Shown one piece after another: positions 12,010 to 21,900 of a stretch of DNA of 64,000 nucleotides. The notes below the pieces were generated by a model. It did no database searches, was not told where the DNA came from, and saw only the letters and a list, made by a program, of their open reading frames with translations. The stretch spans positions 129,955,866 to 130,019,865 of the forward strand of contig NC_133386.1 of NCBI RefSeq assembly GCF_047511655.1, given 5' to 3'. The first letter of the stretch is position 1. Each line of letters starts with the position of its first letter. Source of the DNA: Castor canadensis. Lineage: Eukaryota > Chordata > Mammalia > Rodentia > Castoridae. The position numbers and the translations under genes were made by a program.

Positions 12010-13380
12010 TGCACTGCCTTCCTTACAAGAGCAGTGCATGAACAGGTGGAAGAGGACAGGCAAGTTATGTCATGAGGTGAATTCCAGCAAGCATTTTCCT
12101 TACACAACATCACAGAAAATTGAAATCTTCCAAAAATACTAACTAGGTTTCCAAGTGAGCTCTTTCAACCAAAAGTACAATTATTAGGAGAAAAGACTTG
12201 GGTCAAAACTATGGGTGTCAATGGCACACGATGGTCAGTTACCTCTCTTCATAGCTCCTTGTGAGGTTTCTTGGGACAGAGTGGATGAAGATGCAGGGAG
12301 TCACTAACACTCATCTGCAATCTTACACCATGTCAAACTTGGTTAGGTGGCCTTTATTTCCCCCATGCTGCTACATAAGGTGATCAGGGGTGTCCACTGT
12401 GAGCCAGATGAAGAGAAACCGAAGTGAGGTATGGCTGCTTCCCACCCCCCTTTGAACCAAAGTCTCACAGATTGCATAAGATTCAGACTTTGGGGGATCC
12501 AAAATGGGTAGGGAATCAGAAATCCTAAGGTTTGTGACCCCAGAAACCTCCTTGAGACATCAAAGCTACACTTGGGTAATTCTGATTGCTCCTAGCCAAA
12601 ATAATAACCATCATCACATTAGGTGCAGATAAAATTCAAAGACTGACCCTTAAACCAGCCTTTAATTGCACGTAACAGCCATGAAAATCCCATGCCATGC
12701 ATACAGCCAGCAAGGCATGTCCAGCCCTGGGAAACACCCCCCACCCACCTCCGGCTGTTTCTCTTTTCATTTTTCCTCATTTTTTCTTTCTCTCAGGTAC
12801 TAGATCCCTGACCCAGAGAAATTTCCATTCTTCTAGAAGGTCATGGACCAGCAAGAAGGAAAATGCTAGACAACATGAACTTGGAAGGGACAGTATGCTT
12901 TCATCCCGAAAAAGAACCAAATTTTCTGCCTAGAAATTAAAAAAAAAAAACCTCATTAGAAAACTCCTGGGACAGAACTATGAGGCACAAGCTCTGCAAT
13001 GAGAAAAATATCATGAGTCATTGGGCTGGGAAAACGTGGAGATGCTTTTTGACTTCATAGAAGCAAGTGCAAACCAGAATAGAGTCAGCACTGGGAGTCA
13101 GTCACCAGTTGTTGACGGTCTAACAAGGGGAAAAATCAGAAGCTTTATCACACCACCACCATGTTCAGCTTGTAAATGAGGAGAGAACACGAGGTTTTGG
13201 CTAAAGGATGACATTCTGTGCTCACTGAATCTGCTGTCTACTCCAGTCAGGCATGCTGCCCTGGCTGGTCACCCACTCTGAAAACTGATACATGGAAGCC
13301 TTCTGGCAAAGGAGCCCTAGCAAGGAGTGTTACAAATTGATCACCCACCTGGGCAAAAGACTGTGGGTAACTTGACAGTG
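12010..13380. other. Noncoding sequence, no gene recognised
   Basis: No family assignment could be made. A short A-run at about 12939-12950 follows a 78-codon open frame at 12697-12933, raising the idea of a processed transcript. No recognisable protein was found, so this is not called. Confidence 0.35.
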
Positions 13381-13384
13381 GTTC

Positions 13385-13500
13385 AGATTCTGACGCTTAG
13401 TAGGAATTGACCTGGGTAAGAATTATTCTCCCTGGGTTTCATTTTTCTCATTTGTAAAAGAGGGCAGTCCCAACTATCTTGTTGCATTATTTGAAGGTTA
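13385..13500 (+). mobile_element. MIR SINE fragment
   Basis: 'tgggtttcatttttctcatt' and 'tgtaaaagagggcagtccca' match the MIR 'cctcagtttcctcatctgtaaaatggg' core, followed by the weaker 3' half. Confidence 0.6.
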
Positions 13501-13574
13501 ACTTTTTACGAGGCTTAATTATGCATTGTATGAAAGAGTACACAAAGTAACATGTAAATTGTTTCAGTTATTTT

Positions 13575-13835
13575 GAGGAGGGGGTGAACTTGAGTTCTAC
13601 CACTTGAGCCTTCCAGGTCTTTTTGCTTCAGTTATTTTTAAAGTAGAGTCTCCTGTTTTTCCCTGGGTCCGGCCTCTGACTGTTATCTTCCTACCTCTAC
13701 CTCCCAAGTGTGTACCACCATGCTGGGCTTCTTTTGAGCTAGATACTCAGTAACTTTTTCCCAGGCTGGCCTTGAACCATGATCCTCACATCTCTGCCTC
13801 TAGCATAGCTGGGATCACAGGCATGTATTACCCCA
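13575..13835 (-). mobile_element. Composite B1/ID-type SINE, antisense
   Basis: Reading from the right on the - strand, the element has a B1-like unit ('gtgatcccagctatgctaga' equivalent), a second B1-like unit ('ccagcatggtggtaca' equivalent), and an ID-like end ('actcaagttc' equivalent). On the + strand the landmarks are 'acttgagttctaccacttga', 'ctacctctacctcccaagtg', 'caggctggccttgaaccatg' and 'agctgggatcacaggcatgt'. The same composite layout occurs several more times in this window. Confidence 0.8.
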
Positions 13836-14164
13836 TCTGTTTTATGTCATTTCTACTTTTCAAAGGAGAATTTCCAAACTGTATTAGTCCCCTTTCCCCT
13901 TATTCTTTCTCATGGGACACTTGCATTCCTCATTATATACTAATGTGTGTGTTTACTTAAATTTGTTTTTCCCATCCAATAATACCTTATCTGTTGGCAA
14001 ACATGTATCTGTCTTCTTATCACTGTGCCCGTGGCTGACAGAGTCAGTGCTTGGTAAATGTCTGTGGGCAGAGTGCCTTCGGCCTGAGGCAATGTTCAGC
14101 TCATCCAGAAATTCAAGAAGCCTGGCCACTCAGAGGGTTCTCCTTGATGGCTTCTTCTGATACA

Positions 14165-15221
14165 CAGGTTGAAAGACTTTTATTGCTCCATCTATTTTGA
14201 ATGATAGTTTTCCTGGGTAGAGTATCCTGGGGTTGAAGTTATTTTTATTCATTGCCCAGAATATCTCACCCCAAGCTCTTCTTGCTTTTAATGTTTCTGT
14301 TGAGAAGTCTGCTGTGATTTTGATGGGTTTACCTTTGTATGTTATTTGTTTTTTCTCTCTTACAGCCTTCAGTTTTCTTTCTCTGGTCTCTGTATTTGTT
14401 TTAATGAGAATATGTCATGGGGTAGATCTATTTTGGTGTTCTGGAGGCCTCTTGCATCTATATGGGAAAAGATTTCTCTAGATTTGGGAAATTTTCTGTT
14501 ATTTGTTGAATATATTACACATTCCTTTTGCTTGCACCTCTTCTCCTTCTTCAGTGCCCATGATTCTCAGGTTTGGTCTTTTGATGGAGTCAGTGAGTTC
14601 TTGCATTTTCTTTTCACAGGTCTTGAGTTATTTAACTAATAGTTCTTCGGTTTTTCCTTTAATTACCATTTCATCTTCGAGTTCAAGATTCTGTCTTCTG
14701 TTTGTTATGTTGCTGGATTGGCCTTCCGTATTTTTTTGTAATCCTGTTTCATTCTTTTTTCTGAGGTTTTCCATATCCTTAGTTGTTTCCTCTTTAATGT
14801 TGTCTATTTTTGTCCTGAGTTCATTTATATCTTTATTAGTTGTGTTCTTTGTTTCACTTCAGTGTTTATACAGTGCTTCTATGGTCTCCTTTATTTCTTG
14901 TGCTTTTTCAAATTCTCTATTTTTGCTGTCTTGGAATTTCTTGAGTGTCTCCTATACATTTTGGTTGACCATATCCAGTATCATCTCTATAAAATTCTCA
15001 TTGAGTACCTGTAGTGTGTCTTCTTTTAAATTATTCTTGTTGGCTTCATTGGTTGCTTTGGCATAGTGTATCTTCATTTTGTTGGAGTCTGGATCTGAGT
15101 ATCTGTTTTCTTCATTTCCCTCTGGTTCCTGTACTAATTTTTTGCTGTGGGGAAACTGGTTTCCCTGTTTTTTCTGTCTTCCCGTCATTGCCCTTAGTGT
15201 TGTTATTGTCCCTGTGTGCAA
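14165..15221 (-). pseudogene. L1 ORF1 (ORF1p) remnant
   Basis: ORF1p is the RNA-binding trimeric coiled-coil protein of the L1 ribonucleoprotein. The first 89 codons (15221-14952) are open. The likely authentic start is the internal Met preceding TGRQKKQG. The + strand complement near 14870-15060 is the Leu/Glu-rich coiled-coil segment. Further left, codons matching the RRM and C-terminal domains are readable (for example a 'KGKPIKITADFS'-like peptide near 14330, followed by an 'ARRAWGEIF'-like stretch), interrupted by stops. The frame is broken and not functional. Confidence 0.8.
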
Positions 15222-15904
15222 TTAAGTATTTTCTAGCTTGCAATAATAATAGTGGTGATATTTAAAATGGAAGGGTGAGAGGAGATGGAAAGAAAAGAAG
15301 TTAAAGAAAAAGGGAAAGACAAATAAACAAACAAGTAGGAAAAAACAAAACAAAGAACAAACAAAAAAGTTTCAATGATATAAACAAGTAAGATGGTGTA
15401 CTAATCAACAGTAAGCTGAACAGGCATTAGAGAGGACTGAAAAAAAATAAAAAAATAAATAAATGAAAAAAATCCCAGTTCAAATGCAATAAAGTTTCAG
15501 TCTTAATAATTTTGGTGTTAGTCCTCAGTCTCCAATCCTGGAGATGGTGTCTCAGAAGTATTTCTGTCATTGTCTCGTCAAAGGGGAAAAAACAAAAAAA
15601 CCAAAACAAAGTAAAACAACACAAAACAAAAAAAACCACCACAAAGTTTTCCAAGTTGAAATGCAATACAGTTTCAGTAAGTTTTTCATCATGCAGGTGT
15701 AGTTCGGTTGTTGTCTCATCAAAGGAAGAAAGGAAAAATAAAGAGTCTGGAGACAGTTCTGTGAATGGCTATCTGAGGCTGTGGCTCATCTGCCTGCTGC
15801 TGTCAGCCTGCTGTTGCTGGAGGCTTTATTTATGCAGATCTCAGTAGTGAGCTTAACACTCACCTAGCCCCTTAGGCTTTGTTTACTTTGAGTTCTCCTG
15901 GGCA

Positions 15905-16265
15905 CCACTGCCACTGCTTTACAAGCTTTCCCTTTTCCAAGCACACTGGGGGAGGTGACACTGCACCAGCTTTCTCAGGCCTGTGTATTTAGAGCTCATG
16001 TGGGAAGTGGGTCTTCTCCCCCTCTCCTGTGGCATTTTCTTCCCATCACTGCTTTTACAAGCTTTCCCACTCCTGATTGCTGGGCATGTGCTGTCACTCC
16101 TTCTTTCCAGCTGGCTTGTTTATTTACAGTTCACGTGGGAAGTGGGTCTTCCTCCCTCTCTTGTGGAGTTTTCCTTCCACCACCACTGTTAACAAGCTTT
16201 CCCACTCCTGGTTGCAGGGCATGTGCCACCACTCCTGCCATCCTCGGCTGGCTTATTGTGATGTA
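15905..16265 (-). repeat. Tandem L1 5' UTR monomers, about 135 bp, 2.5-3 copies
   Basis: The anchor 'acaagctttccc' recurs at 15921, 16057 and 16192, giving a period of 135-136 bases. Between anchors the order of motifs is kept: 'cactcctg', 'gggcatgtgc', 'tttatttacagttcacgtgg' or its variant, 'gggaagtgggtctt', 'ctctcctgtgg'. The array lies at the 5' end of an antisense L1, where tandem promoter monomers sit in mouse L1 families. The promoter role is inferred from that position. Confidence 0.85.
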
Positions 16266-16469
16266 GTGGGGAGTTGGGACTAAGAGTTTGTTGACAAATA
16301 CTAAATCTTTAACAATAGCCCTAACAAGTCTAGGTCTGGCCACATTTTAACTTGGCACAAGAGGTTTAAAAAGGCCTCTTGATTATGCAGTCAGCCTTAG
16401 AAATTCACCAAAGGTTTATTTTTCAATAGATACTCCTGAGGAAATACATGGGCATAGGTAATGATCTCC

Positions 16470-16625
16470 ATCAAATCACTCAACTTTTTGCAGTCTCAAC
16501 TCTGCCAATTCAAAAATGTAGATAATTACAGCAGCATAGCTATCTTATAATATTATTGTGAGGAAGCACAAAGTCCTAAGCATGTAGCATGCTATATGAC
16601 TTATTAGACTCTAGTATGAGGAGCT
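16470..16625 (+). mobile_element. MIR SINE fragment
   Basis: 'caaatcactcaactttttgc' followed by 'aaaaatgtagataattacag' and 'tattattgtgaggaagcaca' follows the MIR 3' half (splice-like 'gtaaaatggggataataatag...tgtgaggatta'). Family call by eye. Confidence 0.6.
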
Positions 16626-16979
16626 ACATAACCTTGTTGAAAGCACATAGGATATCCCCCTCCTTGTAGCACTGCTTGAAAATAGCATGTATTTTGCAAG
16701 TAACTAAAGTCTGCCTTTGTATTTAAACTTTAAATTTTTAGTTTTTGTTGAAAATCTTTCTAAAATGTGTGGCATTTATTTGTGTTCTTTGTAATCACAT
16801 AAACTGAGATCAGGTCTATTCTAGAAACAGAACACAAAGAACTTTCTAGAAAAAACACTGTACATTCAATTTAATCTCTTAATTTTCAGTTGCTGTATGC
16901 TTTCAGACATTAGACCTCAAATTTGCAATGACCCTTGTCTAAGAGTCTCAAGACTGATACTACCAAAGTTGTTTCAGTC

Positions 16980-17160
16980 TTTTTTTATTTTTTTTTCTTT
17001 TATTGTACATATGTGCATACAAGGCTTGGGTCATTTCTCCCCCCTGCCCCCACCCCCTCCCTTACCACCCACTCCGCTCCCTCCCTGTCCGCCCCACCCC
17101 CTCAATACCCAGCAGAAACTATTTTGCCTTTATTTCTAATTTTGTTGTAGAGAGAGTATA
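16980..17160 (-). mobile_element. L1 3' end, antisense, with G-rich tract
   Basis: A T-rich run (16981-17002) represents the poly(A) tail of a - strand insertion. It is followed by 'tgtacatatgtgcatacaag', 'gcttgggtcatttctccccc' and a long C-rich tract to about 17101. On the - strand this is a G-rich stretch with many runs of three or more G. G-rich, quadruplex-capable tracts are a known conserved feature of mammalian L1 3' UTRs. Confidence 0.7.
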
Positions 17161-17224
17161 GAACTTCACAGAAGCACAGCTATGTCAAATAATCTGCAGG
17201 CTGAGTTGGCACAGCCTCAGCTGC

Positions 17225-17510
17225 AGAAGGGGGTGAGGGCAAAATGCAGCATAGCTGCTTTTCCTAAGATTTTTACATTCAGAGAGTAGCGATCACAGGT
17301 CGTTCCCACCTCTCCCATGAGAACTGTTGCTCCACCTCCTTGTCTGCCACTGTATATAATAAAATCACTGGAGGTGGATGCGGCTGTTGTGTGTCTCTAA
17401 CAGAGCACCCAGCCCACCTGACCCCAGCTTTCTTCATGTTGGTCTTCTGTCTTTTGTCCTTTCTTAATCTCCCATCACCCCCAGTTAGGTTTCTAGTATG
17501 AGCTTGCACA
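17225..17510 (+). mobile_element. Partial class II ERV LTR, copy A
   Basis: Shares a string of landmarks with the LTRs at 17814-18827 (other strand) and 21391-21600: 'cagcatagctgcttttccta', 'acattcagagagtagc', 'gaactgttgctccacctcct', then a TATA-like 'ctgtatataataaaatc'. It lacks the 'TGTGGGGAGCAG' beginning seen in the complete copy, so it is truncated or diverged. No internal retroviral genes were recognised. Confidence 0.65.
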
Positions 17511-17813
17511 GGTCATGAGACATACTGCTGAAAGTAGATATCTATGTGAAAAAAGTAAACCTGGATTTATATCTCACAGCATACCTACATATTAATCTGA
17601 GATAGACCATGTCTCTAATTGCAAAATTAAAAACCTTTCAATGGAAACATCCAAGATAGAACATTTCTGTCACCTCAAAGAATTCCTTCATACCAATTTC
17701 AATCAACTCTACCTCACTAGAGAGGAGATAATCACTCTTTCCTAACATCATAAATTAGTTTTCTCTATTTAAAAAAGTCATATAAATTGAATCATACCAT
17801 GGTAGTGCTATAC

Positions 17814-18827
17814 TGAAGGGGGCACTGTTTCTCATGCTCCCTCCCTTGCTTGGGAGAGGTTTTCTCTCTTGCTCCTTGGTTATTGGTTATTATTGAACCT
17901 AACTGGGCTTAATTGGGGGCAACTGCAGATTTTAGAGAAGATATAGACAGACAGAAAGAAATTTGGGGTCAGGTGTGTTGTATGCTCAGCTGGAGAAGCA
18001 CAACCCTCATTGCTTCTTTTTCTCTATCTTGATTCTTTAAGGCCTTGCTCCTTGCAGTTCTTTAAAACCTTGCTTCTAAAGCCTTCTTTAAAACTTCTTT
18101 CCTTAGACTGCACTGTCCCATGTTTGCTTTCAGCTTATCTTTAGCTTAACTGCTCTTAAAGTCTTTTGCCCCCCAGGCTTGCACTGTCTCATCTCTCTTT
18201 AACTCTCTTAAAGCCTCAGTGTTCCAAACTTGCAAACAGCCATGCCCACGACCTGCATATGCATAACTCTTAAAGTCTTTGTCCTTAGACTTGCACTGTG
18301 CACTGTCCCATGTTCTCTTTGGCTTTTCTTTGGCTTTAGCTTTCCTAAGGCCTATGTATGAAGTTCTTTCTCAGCTTTGCTTTCTGAAGCCTATGTTATA
18401 ATTCTCAGTGCAGATTTTCTATCAACCCCTCTTTAGCATTTTTCCTTCAGCAATTGTTCCCTTTTCCCTTTGGCATTTTCCCTTCCATGATTCTTTCCCC
18501 TTCAGCAGTTTTTCCCATTTCCCTTTAGCATTTTCCCTTCAACAATTCTTTTCTCTTCCAAAAGCTTCCCACACCAAAAAGCCCAAAGTAAATCCCCAAA
18601 AGGTGTTACTTTTGGGGTCTCTTATAGCAGCAAGCAGGGGCGTGACACTGCAACAGGAGAAACCTGCATTCCTGCTTCTCTGAACACAATTTAGGAGATG
18701 CAGCTGTTCTGCCTTTCCCTTGTTTCATTGCCAAGGGCTGTGCCTATCTCTGCCTGCAGGTAAAAGCAATTAACTGCATCTCACCTTGTTTGTGTTCAGT
18801 CTGATAGGCTTTAATCTGCTCCCCACA
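17814..18827 (-). mobile_element. Complete solo LTR, class II (ERVK/IAP-like), with 6-bp TSD
   Basis: The element spans 1014 bp. It begins TG and ends CA in the - strand sense, starting TGTGGGGAGCAG at 18827, and is bracketed by identical hexamers CTATAC at 17808-17813 and 18828-18833. A 6-bp target duplication is typical of class II endogenous retroviruses. A TATA-like 'TATAAGAGACC' lies near 18625 on the - strand. Downstream, the R/U5 part is expanded by imperfect repeats: 'ctttagcatttt'-type units at 18431, 18468 and 18523, and 'gacttgcactgt'-type units near 18108, 18178 and 18291. No gag, pol or env sequence is attached, so it is a recombination-derived solo LTR. Confidence 0.85.
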
Positions 18828-19079
18828 CTATACATTTGTGGAGGGTGGGGTGGCAGTCAGACACGTGTGTTTATGTGTCAAAAAAGCATTAACTGTAGTA
18901 GGAAAACTGATAACTTAAACTTTGAATATGGTATGAATAAATTCAATGAATTTTAACACAAGCAGTCATGTAATCACAGTCATGCACACTATATACAACA
19001 TTTCCAGCACTACAAGAAGCTTTCTGATGTCTCTGGGCAATGGGTCTTCTTCCTTGTCTGAACACCTACACAGCCATTG

Positions 19080-19400
19080 ATCTGCTATTACTTTGATTTT
19101 GCCTTTTCTAGAAGTTTATGTAAGTGAAATCATATACAGCACATAGTCTTTTGTTTCTGTCTTACCTCAACTAGCATGACAGCTTTGAAATTTGCCCATA
19201 ATGTTGCATATGTTGGAGTTTGATCTTTTTTTATGCAAAATTGAATTTCATTGCAAGAATGTACTATTCCACTTATCAGTTGCTGGATATTATTATTCAA
19301 TGTAATTGTAATTTGCATTTGCCTAGTTACTGATGGAGTCTTGTTATCAGCCATCTTCTACATGCCTGTTCAATATTTTACCCATTGAATAGACTTTCTC
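19080..19400 (-). mobile_element. Old L1 3'-end fragment, antisense
   Basis: 'agcatgacagctttgaaatt', 'tgcatatgttggagtttgat' and 'ttcattgcaagaatgtacta' resemble the antisense of the L1 ORF2 end and 3' UTR ('atggaatattattcagc...' region) in old L1M families. No coding frame is preserved. Confidence 0.55.
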
Positions 19401-20480
19401 ATTCATTTGTGTTGCTCAGTTTCTGCTGTTCTCTGTTCCTTTCCTGTCTTTTACTCTATATGCATTGAATGTGCTTTTCTCTTTCTATAGTCCTGCTCTA
19501 AATATTTGAGGGCATTATATATTGGAAAATGTATAAGTTATAAATAGCTACCTCTGTGTTGGTCAGTATGTAACATACTTCCTTAGGATGTATCTTCTTC
19601 AATAATTATATTTAAAAACATTTGTGAAAGCATGGTTTTATGTGACTGATATTGAGCAGAATGTAATATCTAAATTGAATTATGATCACTCATGTTTGGA
19701 TATTCTGTCTTCATCTGACAGTATTTGGATAGAACAACATATGTACTTTTCCAGGAAAATTGTTTTTTTCCTTTTTAGCAAAATCACTAATGAAATTTGT
19801 ATGATGAAAATTTTACATTATTTATATTGATGTTTCAAATTTTTTTGAAATTTATTTATTCAAAATTAATTTGAAATAGGATGCTTATTTTAAATTAATT
19901 CAATTTGAAGAAAATTTTCTCTACTGAGACTATAGCAACTCTAATTATCACTTTTCAATTTATTTATTCTTCTTAAGTTTCTGCTTTTAATATTCCGCTG
20001 GGGGCACATTGTGACATTTCTTATAATAATACATCATACTCATTTTTTCGATTTAACCAAGAGTTTTACATATGTTCAAACTCTGCAGTAAAGTTGTATT
20101 TGACAGTTTATAACTATTGCAAAACTACTACAGGATATTTTTCATAATGTAAATCAGAGCATACATTGCAATTTTCCCTGTCTCTTTAACACTCTGTGGA
20201 TCCAAATAGTAATAAAAAAAGATTAATATCTCCTTTCTTACATTACTCACAAACACTTAGAAGACTGCAATAAACTGTAACATTAGGTTAGGTAAAGCTT
20301 TCAAAATTATGGCATCGAAAACAAAAATTACAATGAATAATAGATAAATTGGGTTTCCTAGAAATAGAAAAAAATATGTCCTACAGGACACTGTCAATAA
20401 ACTGTAACAACCACCACAGAATGGGAGAAAATATTTTCAAATCATAGATGTGCCAAGAATGAGAAAGTATGTAAATAAAA
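19401..20480. other. AT-rich noncoding sequence with a small L1 3' remnant
   Basis: Mostly AT-rich and unassigned. The block 'ctgggggcacattgtgacat' at about 19998 matches 'ttgggggtgcattgtgacat' at about 24668, which heads an antisense L1 3' UTR. A short L1 3' fragment is therefore likely here too. Confidence 0.45.
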
Positions 20481-20484
20481 GCAT

Positions 20485-20790
20485 ATATGAAAGCCAGGGA
20501 TGTGGTTGAACGTACCTATAGTCCCAGCTATGCAGGAGGCAGAGATAAGAGAATTGTGGTTCAAGCCAGTCCAGGCAAAAAGTAATGAGACCCTATCTCA
20601 ACAAACATAACTATATTTCCAGCTAGTTGGGAAGCAGGAGTAAGAGGATTATGTTCTAGCCAGCCTGGGCAAAAGTGTGAGACCCCATCTTAAAATACAC
20701 TAAAACAAAAAGAGAGTACTTAAGTGGTGGAAAACTTGCCTAGTGAGCTCAAGGCCCTGAGTTCAAATCCCAATAGTGGCAAAAAAAAGA
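20485..20790 (+). mobile_element. Composite B1-B1-ID SINE
   Basis: Three modules are in order. The first is a B1-like unit ('tagtcccagctatgcaggag', 'ggttcaagccagtcc', 'gagaccctatctcaa'). The second is shorter and also B1-like ('agctagttgggaagcaggag', 'agccagcctgggcaaaagtg', 'gagaccccatctta'). The third is an ID-like tail ('tagtgagctcaaggccctga', 'gttcaaatcccaatagtggc') ending in an A-run. The dimeric B1 plus ID design is the best taxonomic clue in the window. Confidence 0.85.
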
Positions 20791-20814
20791 ACCCCTATAT
20801 TAATAATAAACATA

Positions 20815-20905
20815 CACCTGGGGGTGTGGCTTCAGTTGTAGAGCACCTGCCGAGCAAGTGCAATGCCCTGAGCATGAACCCCAGTACCACACACCAAAAA
20901 TGTAC
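20815..20905 (+). mobile_element. ID-like SINE
   Basis: 'gggggtgtggcttcagttgt', 'agagcacctgccgagcaagt' and 'gaaccccagtaccacacacc' make a complete short ID-like element, directly after the composite SINE. Confidence 0.85.
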
Positions 20906-20934
20906 AAAAAACCCAGTTTTTTAAATGAGCAAAG

Positions 20935-21390
20935 GATCTGAATAAGCATTTCTCAAAAGAAAATATACAATGGAAAATTATCACAGACCCATTAGGAAAA
21001 TGTAAATCAAAACTTCACTGAGATACCACATTACACCTAGTAATATGGTGACAATCAGAAATGCTGAAAACAATTGCTTGCAAACATAAGGAAACATTGG
21101 AACCCCCATATACTGCTAGGAAGAAATAATTCAGGAACTTTGAAAGCAGGCAGATAGTTCCTCAGAAGCTTAGGCATAGAATTGGCAGATGACTTTGCAA
21201 ATCTGCTTGTAGGTATCTAGCTAAGAATGAAAGCATATGTCCACACAAAAATTCATACATGAATGTTCATTGCAGCAATATTACTAACAGCCAAAAAAAT
21301 GGAAAAAGCTCATGTGTCTATCAACTTATGAAGTGATAACGTGTGGTGTATCTATGCACGGGAATATTATTTAGCAATGAAAAATGGCAA
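20935..21390 (+). mobile_element. L1 ORF2 3' fragment, sense
   Basis: 'gaataagcatttctcaaaag', 'catttacacc'-like text, 'gtccacacaaaaattcatac', 'atgaatgttcattgcagcaa' and 'cgggaatattatttagcaat' follow the end of L1 ORF2 in the normal order. The match stops at about 21390, where the next LTR begins, so the LTR probably inserted into this L1. Confidence 0.8.
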
Positions 21391-21600
21391 AATGTGGCAC
21401 AGCTGCTTTTCCTAAGTTGTTTATGTTCAGAGAAGTAGCAATGCAGGTTTCTCTTGTTACAATGTCATGCCCTCCCCAAGAACTGTTGCTCCACCTCCTT
21501 GTTTACCTTGTTTACCACTGGATATAAAAGACATGCTGAAGAAGGACAAAAAGGTTTTTTGATGGGGAATTTTGATTGGCTGGCTGTGACCTGCTTGTGA
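21391..21600 (+). mobile_element. Partial class II ERV LTR, copy C
   Basis: 'gtggcacagctgcttttcct', 'tgttcagagaagtagcaatg', 'caggtttctcttgttacaat', 'gtcatgccc', 'gaactgttgctccacctcct' and a TATA-like 'ggatataaaagac' match copies A and B in the same order. It lacks the recognisable 5' end of the complete copy. Right boundary is uncertain (21560-21660). Confidence 0.7.
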
Positions 21601-21774
21601 AGCTGCTGTGAGAATGCTGCTGCCGCTGCTGTGGCTGAGCTATGCTACAAATTAGAGGAAACATGGGACAGTGGAAGTCTGAGCACCAAGATTTTAAGAA
21701 AGCTAATAACAATACAGGAAGGAACGGAGCATGACAAGGTAACAATGGCACTGGGCCAAAAATTGAGAAGGCTG

Positions 21775-21900
21775 AATTTGGGACCAGGCTTTGCCTTTGA
21801 ATAGTTGTGTGCTTTTGGTGAGGCATACAACCTGAACCTCTATTTCCTTTTCTAAATATAGGAATAATAATTACTGCCATGGAAAACTCAGAACAATTAT
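21775..21900 (+). mobile_element. Probable MIR fragment
   Basis: 'aatagttgtgtgcttttggt', 'acctctatttccttttctaa' and 'ataggaataataattactgc' follow the MIR core order, weakly. No open frame is implied. Confidence 0.45.

Larger units (their letters stand above)
14165..16290 (-). mobile_element. L1 5' half: monomeric 5' UTR plus ORF1, antisense
   Basis: On the - strand this reads from tandem 5' UTR monomers (right end, 15905-16265), through an A-rich 5' UTR segment (15240-15900), into a decayed ORF1 (15221 down to about 14165). ORF2 and the 3' end are absent. Genomic L1 copies are normally truncated at the 5' end and keep the 3' end, so this reverse pattern implies later deletion, rearrangement or premature polyadenylation. 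The 5' UTR also holds a second internal duplication: 'caaatgcaataaagtttcag' (about 15480) recurs as 'gaaatgcaatacagtttcag' (about 15658), each followed by a 'gtctcgtcaaagg'-like motif. Confidence 0.85.

Noticed and set aside
12697-12950. Possible processed transcript ending in an A-run
   Set aside because: The A-run is only about 12 bases, the preceding 78-codon frame matches no known protein, and no target duplication was found.
14503-15066. 187-codon open frame on the + strand rich in Ser, Phe and Leu
   Set aside because: It is the reverse complement of the L1 ORF1 coiled-coil region, whose Lys/Glu/Asn codons read as Phe/Leu/Ser on the other strand.
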